A stretch of 64,000 nt of DNA from Strongylocentrotus purpuratus (GCF_000002235.5 NW_022145606.1:47665274-47729273); one strand, 5' to 3'; counted from the first letter of the stretch, positions 21,116 through 33,177 are shown. Made by a program: numbers and translations. The notes: generated by a model not told the origin, from the sequence alone.

Positions 21116-21240
21116 ATTAGCGCGCATTTAACGAGACGCGTTTATAATTGCGCGTTACTTTTGATTGAACGTGTGATGTCACAATGCTTATCTACCTGAA
21201 CGGTGCATGCGCAATGGCCAATTATTAATCTTGATATTAT

Positions 21241-23151
21241 AGGATTTCCCGGCGAAATTCGCGAGTTTGTCATTCGAATTCATTTACTTTGCATTTAAGT
21301 AAGCGCAGATCGGCTTTGCCATGTCAATTATCATTCAATTTTCCCGTTTTAGTATTTAATTTAGGATTTTGGTCGAAGGGTTTCATAGATCTATCATTCA
21401 ACTTAGAAACTGCTCAACTAGCATTCAAATTAATCGTCACTTGTCGAGGCGTTATTTTTATCATTCAAATTAATACTTGTCATTCGTATTCGAATTATGT
21501 TTATTCAAGTTAGGAATGATAGGGGGAAGAAATGCAACACACTCACACGTTTACAGTTTAAAAAATGCAATTAATGCATGATTTGCCATCAAGGTCTTTT
21601 CTGTTATTCCATTTATTAATTTTGAGGACAATGCATATGGGTGGTCAGACATTAGGTAAAGAAGGGGCGAAATCAAGGGATATGGCAATTCTGCACGGAC
21701 AAGTGGGGATACAAAAATACCTACCCCGGTCACAATATTGTACCCATCCTCCGTAATGAAATTGGGATAATTATGATGAAACAAAAGACAAACAACTTCC
21801 TTTAATACATGAAAATTTAAAAAATATTGAGACCATCAAGTTCCTAGATGAAAGTCGTTTTTTTCCTTTTTAACAATCAAATTTAAAGGATGATGAATAT
21901 CAGATAAATCTAAAAGTATATAATGTGTATAAATGCAAGCCAAAAGAAAATATGATAAAATACAAATGGAAAAAACAATCTTGAAAGAAAAAGAATGAGC
22001 TATACAAAGTGTGTAGTAACGAGAAATATATATTGACCATCAATTGAAGAGCTTGATTCCAAAAGGAGCTAAATCCATATTTTATAAAAACTGAGTTTTT
22101 TGTCATAAAATAATGGTTTCCTACATGGGGACAAAATGCACTATATCACATTCTAAAATTTCACCAGGAAGTATGAATGTTTTTGGTTACAATATCATGT
22201 TTCATTCCAAAAGGAGCTAAATCCAAATGGGTTTCATTCAAAAAGGAGCTAAATCCACTTTGGGTACTTGTGAGTAAATCACCTTTCTTTTTTCTCCACT
22301 TTTCCTTCAGCCATGTACCTTCATGTTGTTATTTATGTTAAAGGTGTCGCCCTGGACCAATAATATATGATAAGAAAACAAATCTACCAGTTATTTCTGA
22401 TTTTTACTAAATTATTACAATTTGTGGATTTAGCTCCTTTTGGAATGAAACATGGATTTAGCTCCTTTTGGAATGAAACGGATTTAGCTCCTTTTGGAAT
22501 GAAACTGTGATATGTTGTTTACTTTCTTTTCAAAAGGTATTTTTAGATGTGATTTCACTGTTGTTATTTAAAATGAAGGTTTGCTACTTAATTTAAATAA
22601 ATTCTAATGACTTCATTGAGAAAATATGTTTCATTCCAAAAGGAGCTAAATCCACGAAAAATAAAAATCTAAAAATTAATAACAAATCAAAAATAACTTC
22701 TAGATTTTTTAAAATCATATATTATTGGTCCAGGTTGACAACTTTAACATATATAACAGCATGAAGGTACATGGCTGAAGGGAAAAAGGAGAAATAAAAA
22801 AAGGCATTTTACTCAGAAGTACCTAAAGTGGATTTAGCTCCTTTTGGAATGAAACTTTTAAGAGCACGAAGTGCTAATTTGAATGCTACAAATGAATTCG
22901 AATGCTAAAAGTACACCTTCGCGATGTCAGAAATCGTGTTGCGCCAAATCGAATAACCAAATAGCGAAAGAAGCACATTATTCATTAATTTGAATGAAAC
23001 ATCCATAGATTCTAACGAAAACCTCATAGATTTGAGAACTAGAAAAAGGAATATAAGCCCAAGATATATCTGACAGCGCTAAAAACGTCGAATTTGAACG
23101 CAAGACAGATTAATTTAAATGACAAATTCGCGAATTTGGCCGGAAAATCCT
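21241..23151. mobile_element. TIR element copy A, interrupted by a foldback block
   Basis: The left end AGGATTTCCCGGCGAAATTC and the reverse complement of the right end AGGATTTTCCGGCCAAATTC are inverted repeats; similarity runs for about 45 bp. The body aligns with 49960-50680 in blocks such as GATAAAATACAAATGG, AAGAATGAGCTATACAAAG and CGCGATGTCAGAAATCGTG. No transposase frame is present. An 807-bp block (22053-22859) interrupts this copy only. Confidence 0.82.
22053..22859. mobile_element. Foldback block of nested MITEs with a shared 26-bp end motif
   Basis: AAGAGC flanks the block on both sides (22047-22052 and 22860-22865). Eight copies of a 26-bp motif with core GGATTTAGCTCCTTTTGG occur. 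Four are in plus orientation, at 22426, 22454, 22480 and 22830. Four are inverted, at about 22055 (partial), 22200, 22231 and 22628. Two units, 22231-22451 and 22628-22855, each have the motif as terminal inverted repeats and the same interior (for example CAGCCATGTACCTTCATG). They lie in opposite orientation around a 176-bp spacer, so together they form a long hairpin. Confidence 0.88.
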
Positions 23152-23251
23152 CTAGTTATCCGGATTATTCGTAGCATGTCTGTCACCAGTCTGTCACCGA
23201 CGTAAATGAATTATCTAGATTTCTAAAATTTAGTTCATTCAAGATGGGTCG

Positions 23252-23297
23252 GGATTTTTCTATCCCTTCCCCCCCCCCCCTGGAATCGCCGCCCCTG
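23252..23297. mobile_element. Isolated hAT-like right end with C run
   Basis: A C run is followed by TGGAATCGCCGCCCCTG. The reverse complement starts CAGGGGCGGCGATTCCAGGG, as other hAT-like ends in this window. No matching left end found. Confidence 0.45.
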
Positions 23298-23352
23298 GTT
23301 ACGATGAGGTGTCAATTAGCATCAAACTACTAGTTCAGTGTTATTTTCGATG

Positions 23353-23445
23353 AAAACAAGAAGACAAAAGCAGAGGAAGAAGAAGAAGAGGAGAAAGAAG
23401 AAGAAGAGGAGGAAGAAGAAGAAGAAAAGGAAGAAGTAGAAAAAA
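23353..23445. repeat. Purine-rich (GAA/GAG)n
   Basis: About 90 bases almost purely A and G on the plus strand. It may be the microsatellite tail of an element but no LINE sequence precedes it. Confidence 0.7.
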
Positions 23446-23454
23446 TGGATAAAT

Positions 23455-25075
23455 GCACAATAACAATTAAAACAAGACATTGAATTCGTCACGGAGACGA
23501 ATTAGGTGGTCCGCCGCTCTGATCGAGACACAACGCATGTAAAAAACCCAATTGGAGATTTGGTCTTTTAAAAAAGTCCACCCTCCACATATAACACGCC
23601 TATGTACAAGCTCAATTTTAACTAGATTTGTATTTGTCCTGAGACAAAAATTAGGTAATCCATTCGATCATAATAAAGGTATGCTATTTCTTGGCCGTCA
23701 TGGCGACGGTTGGTAGTCTCGTATTGAAAACTCTTGGTGAAAGTGAAGAGAAGGTACATGCAAAAGAACAAAATGACGCCTATAAGGTCACATGACAACT
23801 AGGAAGCGCATATCTTGAACTAATTACATTTGAAAAAGGACACAGATCCGCTAAAGCATTATGGAGTGTTACAAAAAGTCAAAAATATTCATTTTCGAAC
23901 ATTGAATGGGCGCCATTTAAAAATGTAAGCAATAATGATTTTTTTTTTTTGGTAAGATTATTTGCAATGTTACGATATATTACTGATATAAATTTCATGT
24001 CAAAATTATATTCAATTACAAAGTTATTAAAGATTTACATTTTTCAAGGTCATTTTCATTTTGTTGAATATTGGACACATGATTACATATTGAAGATGAC
24101 ATCACATCCATCGAGTTAACTTGTAGTATGTAGGGCAACTCATGCACTAACTAACGGTTTTCATTAAAAGTCTGTACGACATTCCGTTGTTGAGATATGA
24201 TGGTCAAACGACATGCATGAAAAACAACAAAACTGCGCCTAGAAGGTCATGCGACCACTTTTTCGAAATAGTCTTGACGTTTTGTTTAGCACATTGACTT
24301 ATCACATCATGTTATGAAATTTCATTGAATTAGCTCTTTCCATTATTGAGATGCTTGCTGACCAAATTAGCATGAGAGAATAAAAAGAAATGAATACAAA
24401 ATGAGAAGAAACTTGACGAAATCATTAAGAGGTGATCCGATGGATCGCTACGCGACGGATCATCTAATCAAGGATGTAGAAACAGAAGAGTTGATTGTGT
24501 TGATTTGTGTGAGGTATAACCCTGTAACCATTGTATATATAATAGGAGCAGGAGTACAAACAATACAATAATATGTCGTTCATAAAGTTAAAGTAGCGAT
24601 TATTTATTATATGAATATGTCGGATCGTGTGGAGCAGCAAGAAAAGCGATGTCGAGAATCGTAAGAAATAGGTAAATTTTTGACTACTTTTGACAAGTTT
24701 TTGCATATTATGCGCGTGCGTCAATATTGAGGTTAAACGAACGTCTATGAGTTAAATTGAGGTCAATAATGACTAAAAGTGATTTCAATAACCATTTTGA
24801 TCAATATTGAATTTTGACACATGCGTACGCGTCTGCCATGATGCCCACATAGACATGGGTGTGACCAAAAAATGTACCCATGACGTCAAGTTTATGTATA
24901 TCGTATATCATTGAGAATTGAGGATGTATGACGGAAATATGGTTAATAATATAAATCAATTAAATGGCGCCTAGATGACATCACGCATTAGTAAATAAAA
25001 ACAAATCTCTTCGTTAGGATCAATAATCATGCATAACTGTGACACATATCATGAAAATTGCATTGTCATGCATAA
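23455..25075 (-). mobile_element. AGGTGATC-end repeat family, copy 1
   Basis: The left portion 23455-23640 (AAAACAAGACATTGAATTCG, then AGGTGGTCCGCCGCTCTGAT) is the reverse complement of 32160-32345 and 42660-42845. The segment 24434-25075 (AGGTGATCCGATGGATCGC, later GCGTCTGCCATGATGC and TGACGTCAAGTTTATG) aligns with the reverse complement of about 31250-32190. The right end is cut off by LINE sequence at about 25076. No protein frame seen; class unknown. Confidence 0.6.
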
Positions 25076-26130
25076 TCAAAACGTTTTTCTCTTTGTTGAT
25101 GGAATATCTTGCTCTCGGGTTTTTGTGTCCATAGTAGATAACCTTGCACTTGGATTCGTTAAAAGGTAGCCTCCATCTTCTTGACCATTCCATCAGAGCA
25201 TCAATATCGTGTTGCAATTTGTTGACATCTGCACAACCCTTTACCGGTCCGAGTAGTTTGGTGTCGTCGGCAAATAACGCAACACTAGAGTTTACTGCTA
25301 AAGGAAGATCGTTGACGTAGATGAGGAACAAGACCGGGCGGAGCACAGACCCTTACGGAATGACTTGTTGACTTGTTCACCTCCTCTGTGGCTGCATTTC
25401 GATCCTTTTTGTACATCCTCCAGTTGTCCGTATTACTGTTCTTTTGGTATTTGTTCCAGGCTTTATGCTTATCCTTTAGGTGTTTTCTCGTGGTTAGAGT
25501 CATCCATGATGGATGAGCACTTTGTCCTAGTTTGGCTTTAGGAATATGCTTGTCTACACTCTGTTTAACAATGCATTCAAACAGTTTTAATGACTCCTCA
25601 ATGTTCAAATTTGCTAGTTCTGCTTCCCAATTGACTTTCTTTATGTCTTCTTTAATGGAATCATAATCTCCTTTGTAGTATTTGTTTGTCGTTCTGTTTT
25701 AGTCGTTCTGGTCACTCTTTCCTATGGGTCGGTTAACGTTAACGATATCAATGGTCTCATTATTGTTGGTAAGCACTAGGTCCAGCAGACTTTCCCTCTG
25801 TCCTTCCCAAAATCGTGTTGGCTGTGTAACATGCTGGCTCAAATATAGGTCATTAATGGTGTTCAGTATATAAGAAGCTGGGTGGTCTTCTGAGCAATTT
25901 GCAATGTTTCTAGCCCAATCAATGTCCCTAAGATTCAGGACTCCAACTATCATCAGATCACCATTTATATTGTTTGCCTCTGGTGCATACATTTCTAGAG
26001 TTTTTGTCGGAAGAACTTGGGCTCCTGTACACATTTCCGATTAAGAGTTTCCTGCCATTATCAACTTGGATTTCACACCATACAGACTCTTCAAATTCGG
26101 TCTGCGAGTATATTTGTCTTGACGAGGACA
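25076..26130 (-). mobile_element. CR1-like LINE fragment with internal deletion
   Basis: The minus strand reads endonuclease sequence ESVWCEIQVDNGRKLLIG, VYRSPSSS, GDLMIVGVLNLRDIDW (GDFN altered) and IGKSDQND (SDH altered). Next comes the linker SWMTLTTRKHLKDKHKAWNK. RT then resumes at GSVLRPVLFLIYVNDLP and ALFADDTKLLGP. Between EEVNK and the GSVL box about 200 residues of RT are missing (junction near 25355-25370). The preceding codon is a stop (IP*GSVL). There is no 3' UTR or tail, since the sequence ends abruptly at the neighbouring repeat. Not functional. Confidence 0.82.
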
Positions 26131-26633
26131 TTTCCGTTTCTTTCTTTCTTTTTTTATTTCCAATTATGTCCTTCATTCTTTCTTTCTAACTTAATTTAAT
26201 TTTCTTTGTTTCTTTCTTTTCCTTTTTGCTTACTTTCATTTTCTTCTTTTCTTTCTTGTTCGTCTTTTTTGTTTTAATTTTTGATTAATTGAAACGCCCA
26301 GTAAAATCATATGTGGCATAGAGGGATGACATTTATTTTGAACCAACATTTTTCAGGTGAACTATCGTAAAATGTATATTAATCCCCAAAAGCGGAATCT
26401 CTTAGGTTAAACAAAAATTAACACAGCATCGGCACAAAACAGGTTATGACCTCCTATGTTATAGGATGAGAGGAAAAGATACGATATCCTAGCTCCACAA
26501 ACCTCCTGATGATTTTATTCTATAGCAACAAGGAATTAATAAAACGAATTGTTTCACGGTACAAGTACGAGCATTCTCACTTGGAATAGAAAGGGTTTAA
26601 ATTGTTCATATTCCCTAGTGAATATTATCTTAC
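26131..26633. other. Pyrimidine-rich stretch, then no feature
   Basis: 26135-26280 is rich in (TTTC)n. The rest shows nothing. Confidence 0.4.
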
Positions 26634-26736
26634 CGGTGACAGGAGGAGAGGAAGGGCATGTCCCTGTGGGAATGTTTTTTGTTTTTTTGGTAACTAGGGA
26701 AGCTGAGGGTTTAAGGTAATAACCTGAGGAGCACAA
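26634..26736 (-). CDS. Candidate host exon, cysteine-containing (tentative)
   Basis: On the minus strand an acceptor (CAAATGTCAG) is followed by 103 bp of open frame and a donor G|GTAAGATA. The frame reads LCSSGYYLKPSASLVTKKTK followed by NIPTGTCPSSPPVT, entering in phase 0 and leaving in phase 1. It has two cysteines and a GYY motif, as seen in cysteine-rich extracellular modules, but I cannot assign a family. The case rests only on splice signals and an open frame of modest length. It may be chance. It lies 24 kb upstream, on the same strand, of the EGF exon. Confidence 0.3.
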
Positions 26737-27094
26737 CTGACATTTGAAAATTCCAGGTCAAGCGAAAACAGAACAAACCGAAACAAAATTAACCAAACAA
26801 AATGTAATTAAAACAATTGAGAACACAAAAATCAAACCCAAAACAATGAAATATACCTAGATATTAGGGGTGGGGGACGGGGCTATGTAGCACCTTGAAA
26901 AAAAACCTTTCTCCTCCTGCTCGCAAGCCCACGAGAAGAAGGGGAAGGTAGGACTCTGTGAGACCCCAGCTCTTATCTTGGCCAATACACGACTGCCAAA
27001 CCACATTCTTTTGGCACGAGAAAAAGATAAATCGCTTAATCACACGTTATTCCTAGTGATATTTGAATAAAACTTGAACCAGAGGGGTTTTGAT
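26737..27094. other. No feature seen
   Basis: Intergenic or intronic, A-rich, without recognisable content. Confidence 0.3.
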
Positions 27095-27098
27095 TTAA

Positions 27099-27627
27099 AG
27101 GGACTCGGTAACATTGTTCAGGTGAGAGAAAATGGTGCTAAGATAGTGACGTCAATGCTAGATGTACATTTAAAGATAATCCGATAGTTCGAGTGAAAAC
27201 ATACCATTGTTAATGATACAAATTTGAAAAAAACTGATTCAATCGATTCCAAAATTCTGCCAACTTTATTATTATTATTATTATTATTAAATTAAATTTT
27301 AGGTGAATGTAAATCGTCACAAAACAATGCATTAGCTCTATATACCATTCCAAACATTTAAGTGTTGAAAGATTTTTAAAAGCGTGCTTTTACGTCTTTC
27401 ATGGAAAACGATTGTGAAAAAAATCAAAAATTGGTTGGGAGAATTTCACTGTTAGAGGATGTCGAACAGTGACATTATCAAATAAATATATAAATAACTT
27501 TGTGGTTTCACTGGTTTGAGAATTTTTCTAGGATTTTTTGCACGTTAAAAGGTTAGTAGGCTACAGTTAAAAGAATATAATAAGTATTAAACATTTCATA
27601 CAAAATTTACGCAGTTACCGGTTCACT
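27099..27627. mobile_element. Possible TTAA-flanked MITE
   Basis: TTAA at 27095-27098 and 27628-27631 flank imperfect inverted ends AGGGACTCGGTAAC and (reverse complement) AGTGAACCGGTAAC, matching 11 of 14. TTAA target duplication is used by piggyBac and Kolobok elements. It contains a (TTA)n run at about 27267-27288. Confidence 0.45.
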
Positions 27628-27631
27628 TTAA

Positions 27632-28826
27632 AATATAGGCCTACTTTAATAAACGGAGTATCAATGCCCTTCATACTCTCGTCATGGTCGAGGAATCCAC
27701 TCAAGGAATCCAGTCTATACGCACAGACTCCAATTTGACACTTTAATACAATTCCTAAACCATTGTGAGCAGAGTCTAGTCTGGCTGCGTCAAATAAGCT
27801 AAGTAGAGCCTTTGCCGGATGCCCTTAGCCTAGTCTCACTGTACAGAAACTGTTATGCACAGCAACTGGCAAGGCTTTGTGTTTGCAAACTATCAGGATA
27901 TCTGCCTAGTACAAGTAGGCTTGTAGTTGTAGTGAAATATACTTTGTAGGGAAATCATGTTTGGGGATTTTCCCCATATTTTCACAAATTAGGCCTAGGC
28001 CAAATACGAGGTGGGTGTTATTTCCTGTTATTTCGAACTCTCATGATCCTTCTTTCCTCATCCGGAAGCAGACATATCAATTTCATGGGACAGTTAAGCG
28101 TTCACCCCGTCCGCACTAAAGAAAGAGATTTTCAGCGCCTGTTATAAAGGCATGGGAAGGAATCAGAAAAATCGTACTTTGGCCGGGTTTGATAGGTTTA
28201 GCATTAGTTGTGGGGCCTGTCCGGAATAGATACCAATATCTATAAAATGCCTGATATTTCCTCTTTTTAATCATGTATTAAACTTTAAATATTTTTCGAA
28301 AATAGATAATTCCGTCATTTTTAAGATTTCAAAACACTTAAGGGTAGAATTTGGAAGAGATTTAAGCGTAATTTAGAAGAAATGTGCTTGTTCACGCCCC
28401 CTGTGTGACTTTCCCATTGTACTAACGCGCGAACGGTATAAGCTACAAAATGATATACCATGTCGAGAACACAGGTAATTTCCTCAGCTTTCATAATATA
28501 TTAGATTTATTATGATTGGTTGAAAAATAGGTCCGTCAAAATGACTTGACAAATCGTTATGTCTGTAAGAAAATACAACCTGGAGTGGCTTTCTTGAGTC
28601 GATGTGCGTGTGCAATAGTTATGTATTGCTCGCTCTTACAACGCTGATGTCTAATTGAGCATGACGTTTAATGGTAATAAAATGCCACTTATTCATATCT
28701 ATTAGTTAAATGAATGTAACCAAACTATAAAAAAATTATATAGCAACAAATCTTTCCATATCATAAATAACAATACGTTTGCAAAATTAGTGAAATTAAG
28801 ATTTATTTATAGGTATGTAGCCATGA
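27632..28826. other. No feature seen
   Basis: AT-rich DNA. I see no repeat or coding frame worth naming. Confidence 0.3.
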
Positions 28827-28830
28827 TTAA

Positions 28831-29190
28831 AGGTAAAGACCAGTATTGGAAACGCCCCAATTTAAAAAAATGAAGTGGAAGCTCTCATTACCAATCATGT
28901 GAAAGAATATGTTTTGACTAATACATGATGATACAAAATTTGCCGGGAAACCGCCTAATAATTCATATATTTGGTAAATTTGTTTCTCTCATGGTCGTGT
29001 GAGAGATATAGGGTAGTCCCATATACATCTTTCTGTGTATAGTGCTTGTAACTTTACGAAGAATGGGCTAAATTTCTTATCATTTTGATGATTCCAGAAC
29101 CTTGCAGATGCTAGATGATCAACCTTTTCTGATCGATTCCACAACGTTTCTTTCACAATGCAATCGCATGACCATTACTGGTCTTTACCT
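28831..29190. mobile_element. 360-bp TTAA-flanked MITE
   Basis: TTAA at 28827-28830 and 29191-29194 flank the inverted ends AGGTAAAGACCAGTATTGG and (reverse complement) AGGTAAAGACCAGTAATGG, identical except for one base. This is a well-kept non-autonomous element of the piggyBac or Kolobok type. It encodes no protein. Confidence 0.88.
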
Positions 29191-29201
29191 TTAAGAGAAT
29201 T

Positions 29202-29714
29202 TTGTTGTGTATCAGGCTTCCGGACCGTATCCATTCTTCGTGCAGGGTATACGCGTGTATGACTGTACAGTGCAGTGTACACCGTATACTACGCGCACTG
29301 AATTGCCATTATATGCGCTTAATATGCCGTGTGTGTTGCCAAGGGTATCTCTGTGTAGGCCTACGTACTGTGTGTGTGATGCGTTGGGGATGTATTGGGC
29401 CTGTGTGTGTGCCACGGCAGAATACATACAACGTTCTCTTTATATGTACCACATGTTCAGGAGACCCATGTGATCAAAACACTGATATCATGCACTCTAA
29501 TCTTAACAAGTTATTATTTGTTCTGACGGTCCGAGTCCCAATTTCCACTATACTGTACACAGCTAGGCTTATGAGCCTAACATCCTATACACCCCCATGT
29601 GCTATAATGGACATGTCCAATGTACGTAACTTTGTTCAGCTACGCTCCTGTACGTGTGCGACGCGTATCAATCGCGTATCAGTAAAATCTGCGTTTGACT
29701 CCGCACAGCGTTAA
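29202..29714 (+). other. Orphan open frame, probably not a gene
   Basis: A 170-codon open frame lies in a locally CpG- and GTAC-rich stretch just right of the TTAA MITE. The translation is cysteine-rich but resembles nothing I know, and a second frame is open over half of it. There is no splice or signal-peptide evidence. The unusual composition against AT-rich neighbours is the only point of interest. Confidence 0.15.
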
Positions 29715-29862
29715 GTGCTGGTATTTTCTACGTCGCGTTAACTGTCCAAATCGAGCAAAACTAATTCATATGGGTCACTTCAGATGATCTAGGGATCAAC
29801 AAAGCTACAAAGTCCAAGATAACTATTGCATGGTAAATACGTGCATATATAAAAAAATAATA

Positions 29863-29965
29863 GAGAAATTGAGAGAGGAAAGGGGGAAAGGGGGAGAGAA
29901 GAGAGAGAAAGAGAGAGGGAGATCAAGGGTCAGAGAGAGGGAGAGCGAAAAAGAGAAATTTAATA
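29863..29965. repeat. (GA)n-rich tract
   Basis: About 100 bases almost wholly purine on the plus strand. Confidence 0.8.
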
Positions 29966-30494
29966 TTGCCTCTGACAAAGTCTACGTAGTCAGAACAAAT
30001 TTATCTTGGTCGTATTCCTCTAAATTAAATGATATGATAATTCAGTTTATTTGGCATCATAAAAAACATTACAAATCATAAATACAGAAAATATAATAGG
30101 CTAGGACCTCTAAGAAGCAAATCGTGCTTGTACATGAGACCCCTATCAAGGTAAACACAATATTAAATTTAATATCGAAATCAAATCAAACTTACTAGGT
30201 ATATATACGTGAATTTAGAAGAAAAAACATTAACTAGTAGCAGGTATCACTTATGTATATGCACACACCCACAGCCTCACACTAACACACAAGAGCAATA
30301 CAAAAAAGGAGAGTTCAGAACGAGAAAGAGAAGAAAGGGAAGATGTGAGAAACATAAAGATAAGAAAGGGTCTACTCAGTCAAAGGTGACATTGCTTAAA
30401 AAATGTAAAGTTTAAAACGAGAAAGTGTGGAGCTGGATTTAAGGTTATTACAAATTTAATTACATTCAATTACTCCTGTAAAACGTATAGAATA
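29966..30494. other. No clear feature
   Basis: May include the 3' untranslated region of the minus-strand LINE fragment to the right. No tail found. Confidence 0.3.
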
Positions 30495-31125
30495 GGTTCT
30501 TATAGTTGAACGAGTAATAGGAACACAACGATTTCCCGTTTACGAGAGTGATACGTATGGAATGATGATTTAGTTCTAAACATATTATCAACAAATACTG
30601 GGAGAATCTGTTTGTGATACGTAAACATAAAATCTGATATATTAAGTTTTAAAAGTTCAAACACTTGGAGAATTTTCAATTTAACAAATAGTGGTAAACA
30701 CGGACAACGAAAGTCACTCTTTTGCCAGTCGTATAGCACGTTTTTGTAAAAACGTACAGTTTATCATTACAGATTTTATATGTGTTGCCCCATATCTCAT
30801 TACAATTATGGAGGTGTGGTAAAATAATAGCATTATAGATACTGACCACCATAACTCTGCTAGGTATAACATATCTGACTTTGGGGTAAAACACCTAATA
30901 TATACTTCTTGAAAGTTTAGAAAATATATTAACAATGTGATAATTCTAGTCAAGTGACTCATGAATAAGAATGCCTAAGAAAATTTTGACTCAGTTCTCT
31001 CAATAACAGTATTTTCAATTCTTATCCGGTCAGTGTTTGATGGATTTTTTTTCCTTTTAGAATGTAATAATACATACTTTGTTTTCTTAAAATTGAGTAA
31101 TGGTTTCTTACATATGAACCAGTCG
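30495..31125 (-). mobile_element. LINE, C-terminal RT fragment
   Basis: Across three minus-strand frames the order is LLNFKKTKYVLLHSKRKK, IYRCFTPKSDMLYL-like, VVSIYNAIILPHLHNCNEIW, NDKLYVFTK or LQKRAIRLAKE, and FVLEL-like text ending NHHSIRITLVNGK. This matches the thumb and C-terminal region of non-LTR reverse transcriptases (SIYNAIILPHL.YCNEIWG, LQKRAIR). At least three frame changes. The upstream part is replaced by the repeat at 31147. Confidence 0.72.
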
Positions 31126-31146
31126 TTTTAAAAACATTTGTATTTA

Positions 31147-32345
31147 AGTGATCTGCCCTGTAGCGTAGCAGATCGATCACTTTTTGATTTCGTCAGAATC
31201 TCTTTTTTAAAATATATTCTTTCTCTTTTGATTTTGTTTGCTTCATATTGAATGAATGACATAAATAATGACAAGAAAATATTCATGACATGTGCCATAT
31301 GCATGATTATTGATCGTAACAAAGATAATTTGTATTATTGATGCGTGACGTCATCTACTTGTATTGAGGCGCCATTTTGTTAATTTATAATATTGACCGA
31401 ATTTCCGTCATACATGCATGGTTATTTTTGAATGATATTTGATATGCATAAACTTGACGTCTTGGGTAAACCTTTGGTCACACTGAGTGTCCATGCGCCC
31501 ATCATGGCGGACGCTTACGCGTGCGTTAAACTTTAAAATTGGTCAAAATGCTTTTACCGATTTACTACACGTTTCAGACCTTTTTTTAATAATTCATTTT
31601 TTTATATTTTAAAAAAGCGTCCGCGCTCGCGTTTTATTGCGTGTGCCGTCTGTATTGAATGTATTATTCCAATTTTCACGATCGAGTATTGTGTTGCTAA
31701 TACTGTTCTTAGCAATTTGTAATAACTTTTAGCCATTATTGAACTAAATTTAGCTTATAGACATTCGTTAAACCTCAACATTGACTCACGCGCGCATATG
31801 CAGAAATTTCACAAAATGGTAAAAAAGTACCTATTTTGAATCCACTTTAACTCTTCAGAATGGCTGGTTATCCCCCAATTTTTATATAACGTTCGGATAG
31901 GGTACGAATTGGAGATGCGATTTCATGTGTCACGTTTGCTGTTAGAATGCTTTGACGTCAACATAGTCGACATAAAGGAGAACAAATGAATTTGATTCCA
32001 TTATGTAATATTTGCCGTTGTTGTTTTGAATATATCTCATCTATCCCTACTCTGATGTCTCCCATATTGTATTATGTTGTAGCTGAGACTTTACTCTACA
32101 AATGTACTGCTATTCAATTTTTGATCAGAAGACAGGATCGTGGTCTAAATTCTGATTAAAGTCCAAATTTCTCATTGACTCTGTGTTATTAGGTGATCGG
32201 TCACGTAGTGTAGCAAATCTCCTAAGGAGCTTTTACACATGCAGGCGTGTAATATGAGTGGAGGCTTCTACACGTGTTCTGTCTCGATTAAAGCGGCAGA
32301 TCACCTAATTCATCTCCGTAACAAATTCAATGTCTAGTTTATTCT
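31147..32345 (+). mobile_element. AGGTGATC-end repeat family, copy 2
   Basis: The left end is a hairpin AGTGATCTGCCCTGTAGCG..GCAGATCGATCACT at 31147-31181. The right end has GCGGCAGATCACCTAATTCA and GACATTG-type flank to about 32345. A second AGGTGATC-GTAGTGTAGC motif lies at 32191. The body aligns in reverse complement with 24434-25075. No protein frame seen. Confidence 0.6.
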
Positions 32346-33177
32346 AATAGTCTTCATGTAACTTACCAATTCTAATACAAAAAGGTTCTGAGAACCCCCC
32401 ACAACATCTAGTACTAACCGTTATGACCTCACGGTACTGTATTCTACAAGAAACCAGTACAAAGAATTGTGTATACTCCTTAACATCCTTGATTCGTTTC
32501 AATTTTCACTAAAATGTGTTTGTTTATTTTAATGTTTGTTTTATTTACATAGCAGTAATCAAACGTCAAAATACACATATCATATACATATATAAATATG
32601 GCGAATAGGCCATTTCAGTGGAATGAACATAATACCACTGTTCTACATGGACACAAGAGATAAACACATGTTTATCAATAATAATGGAACGAAAGTCAAA
32701 TTAACATAGTAAAAACCATAGTCAAATACGAACAGTTCAAGTTTAAGCTTAATTTTCTTTATTTACTATTTACAAATAATAGTACATAACATAAAGAACA
32801 TAATATAAAATACATTACTGGTAACAATGATGTTTACGTAAAATCATACTAATTGAACACTAGTAACTTGACAATTATTATTCACATGTGGATAAGATAA
32901 TTGATGTTTTTGTGTGTGGAAAACAGTAGGGCATGTTAAAAAGCTATGCCTCTGGACGTGATTATTTGTGTTCTTAATACCCCATTTCATTCAATTTAAT
33001 TCATACATGCCCAACAATTGATTTAAAGCAGTCAGTGATTGGGTCATAGAAAGAAAAAAAAAATAAACAAACAAAATGTTGACACGAAACATCAGAAATG
33101 TGGAATGTGTATCGGTGGACGTTGTCTTAAATCCCTAAAAAAATGAGTAAGTTAATGGAAAGCGCTATAAGGTGTTG
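32346..33177. other. No feature seen
   Basis: AT-rich DNA without recognisable content. Confidence 0.3.
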
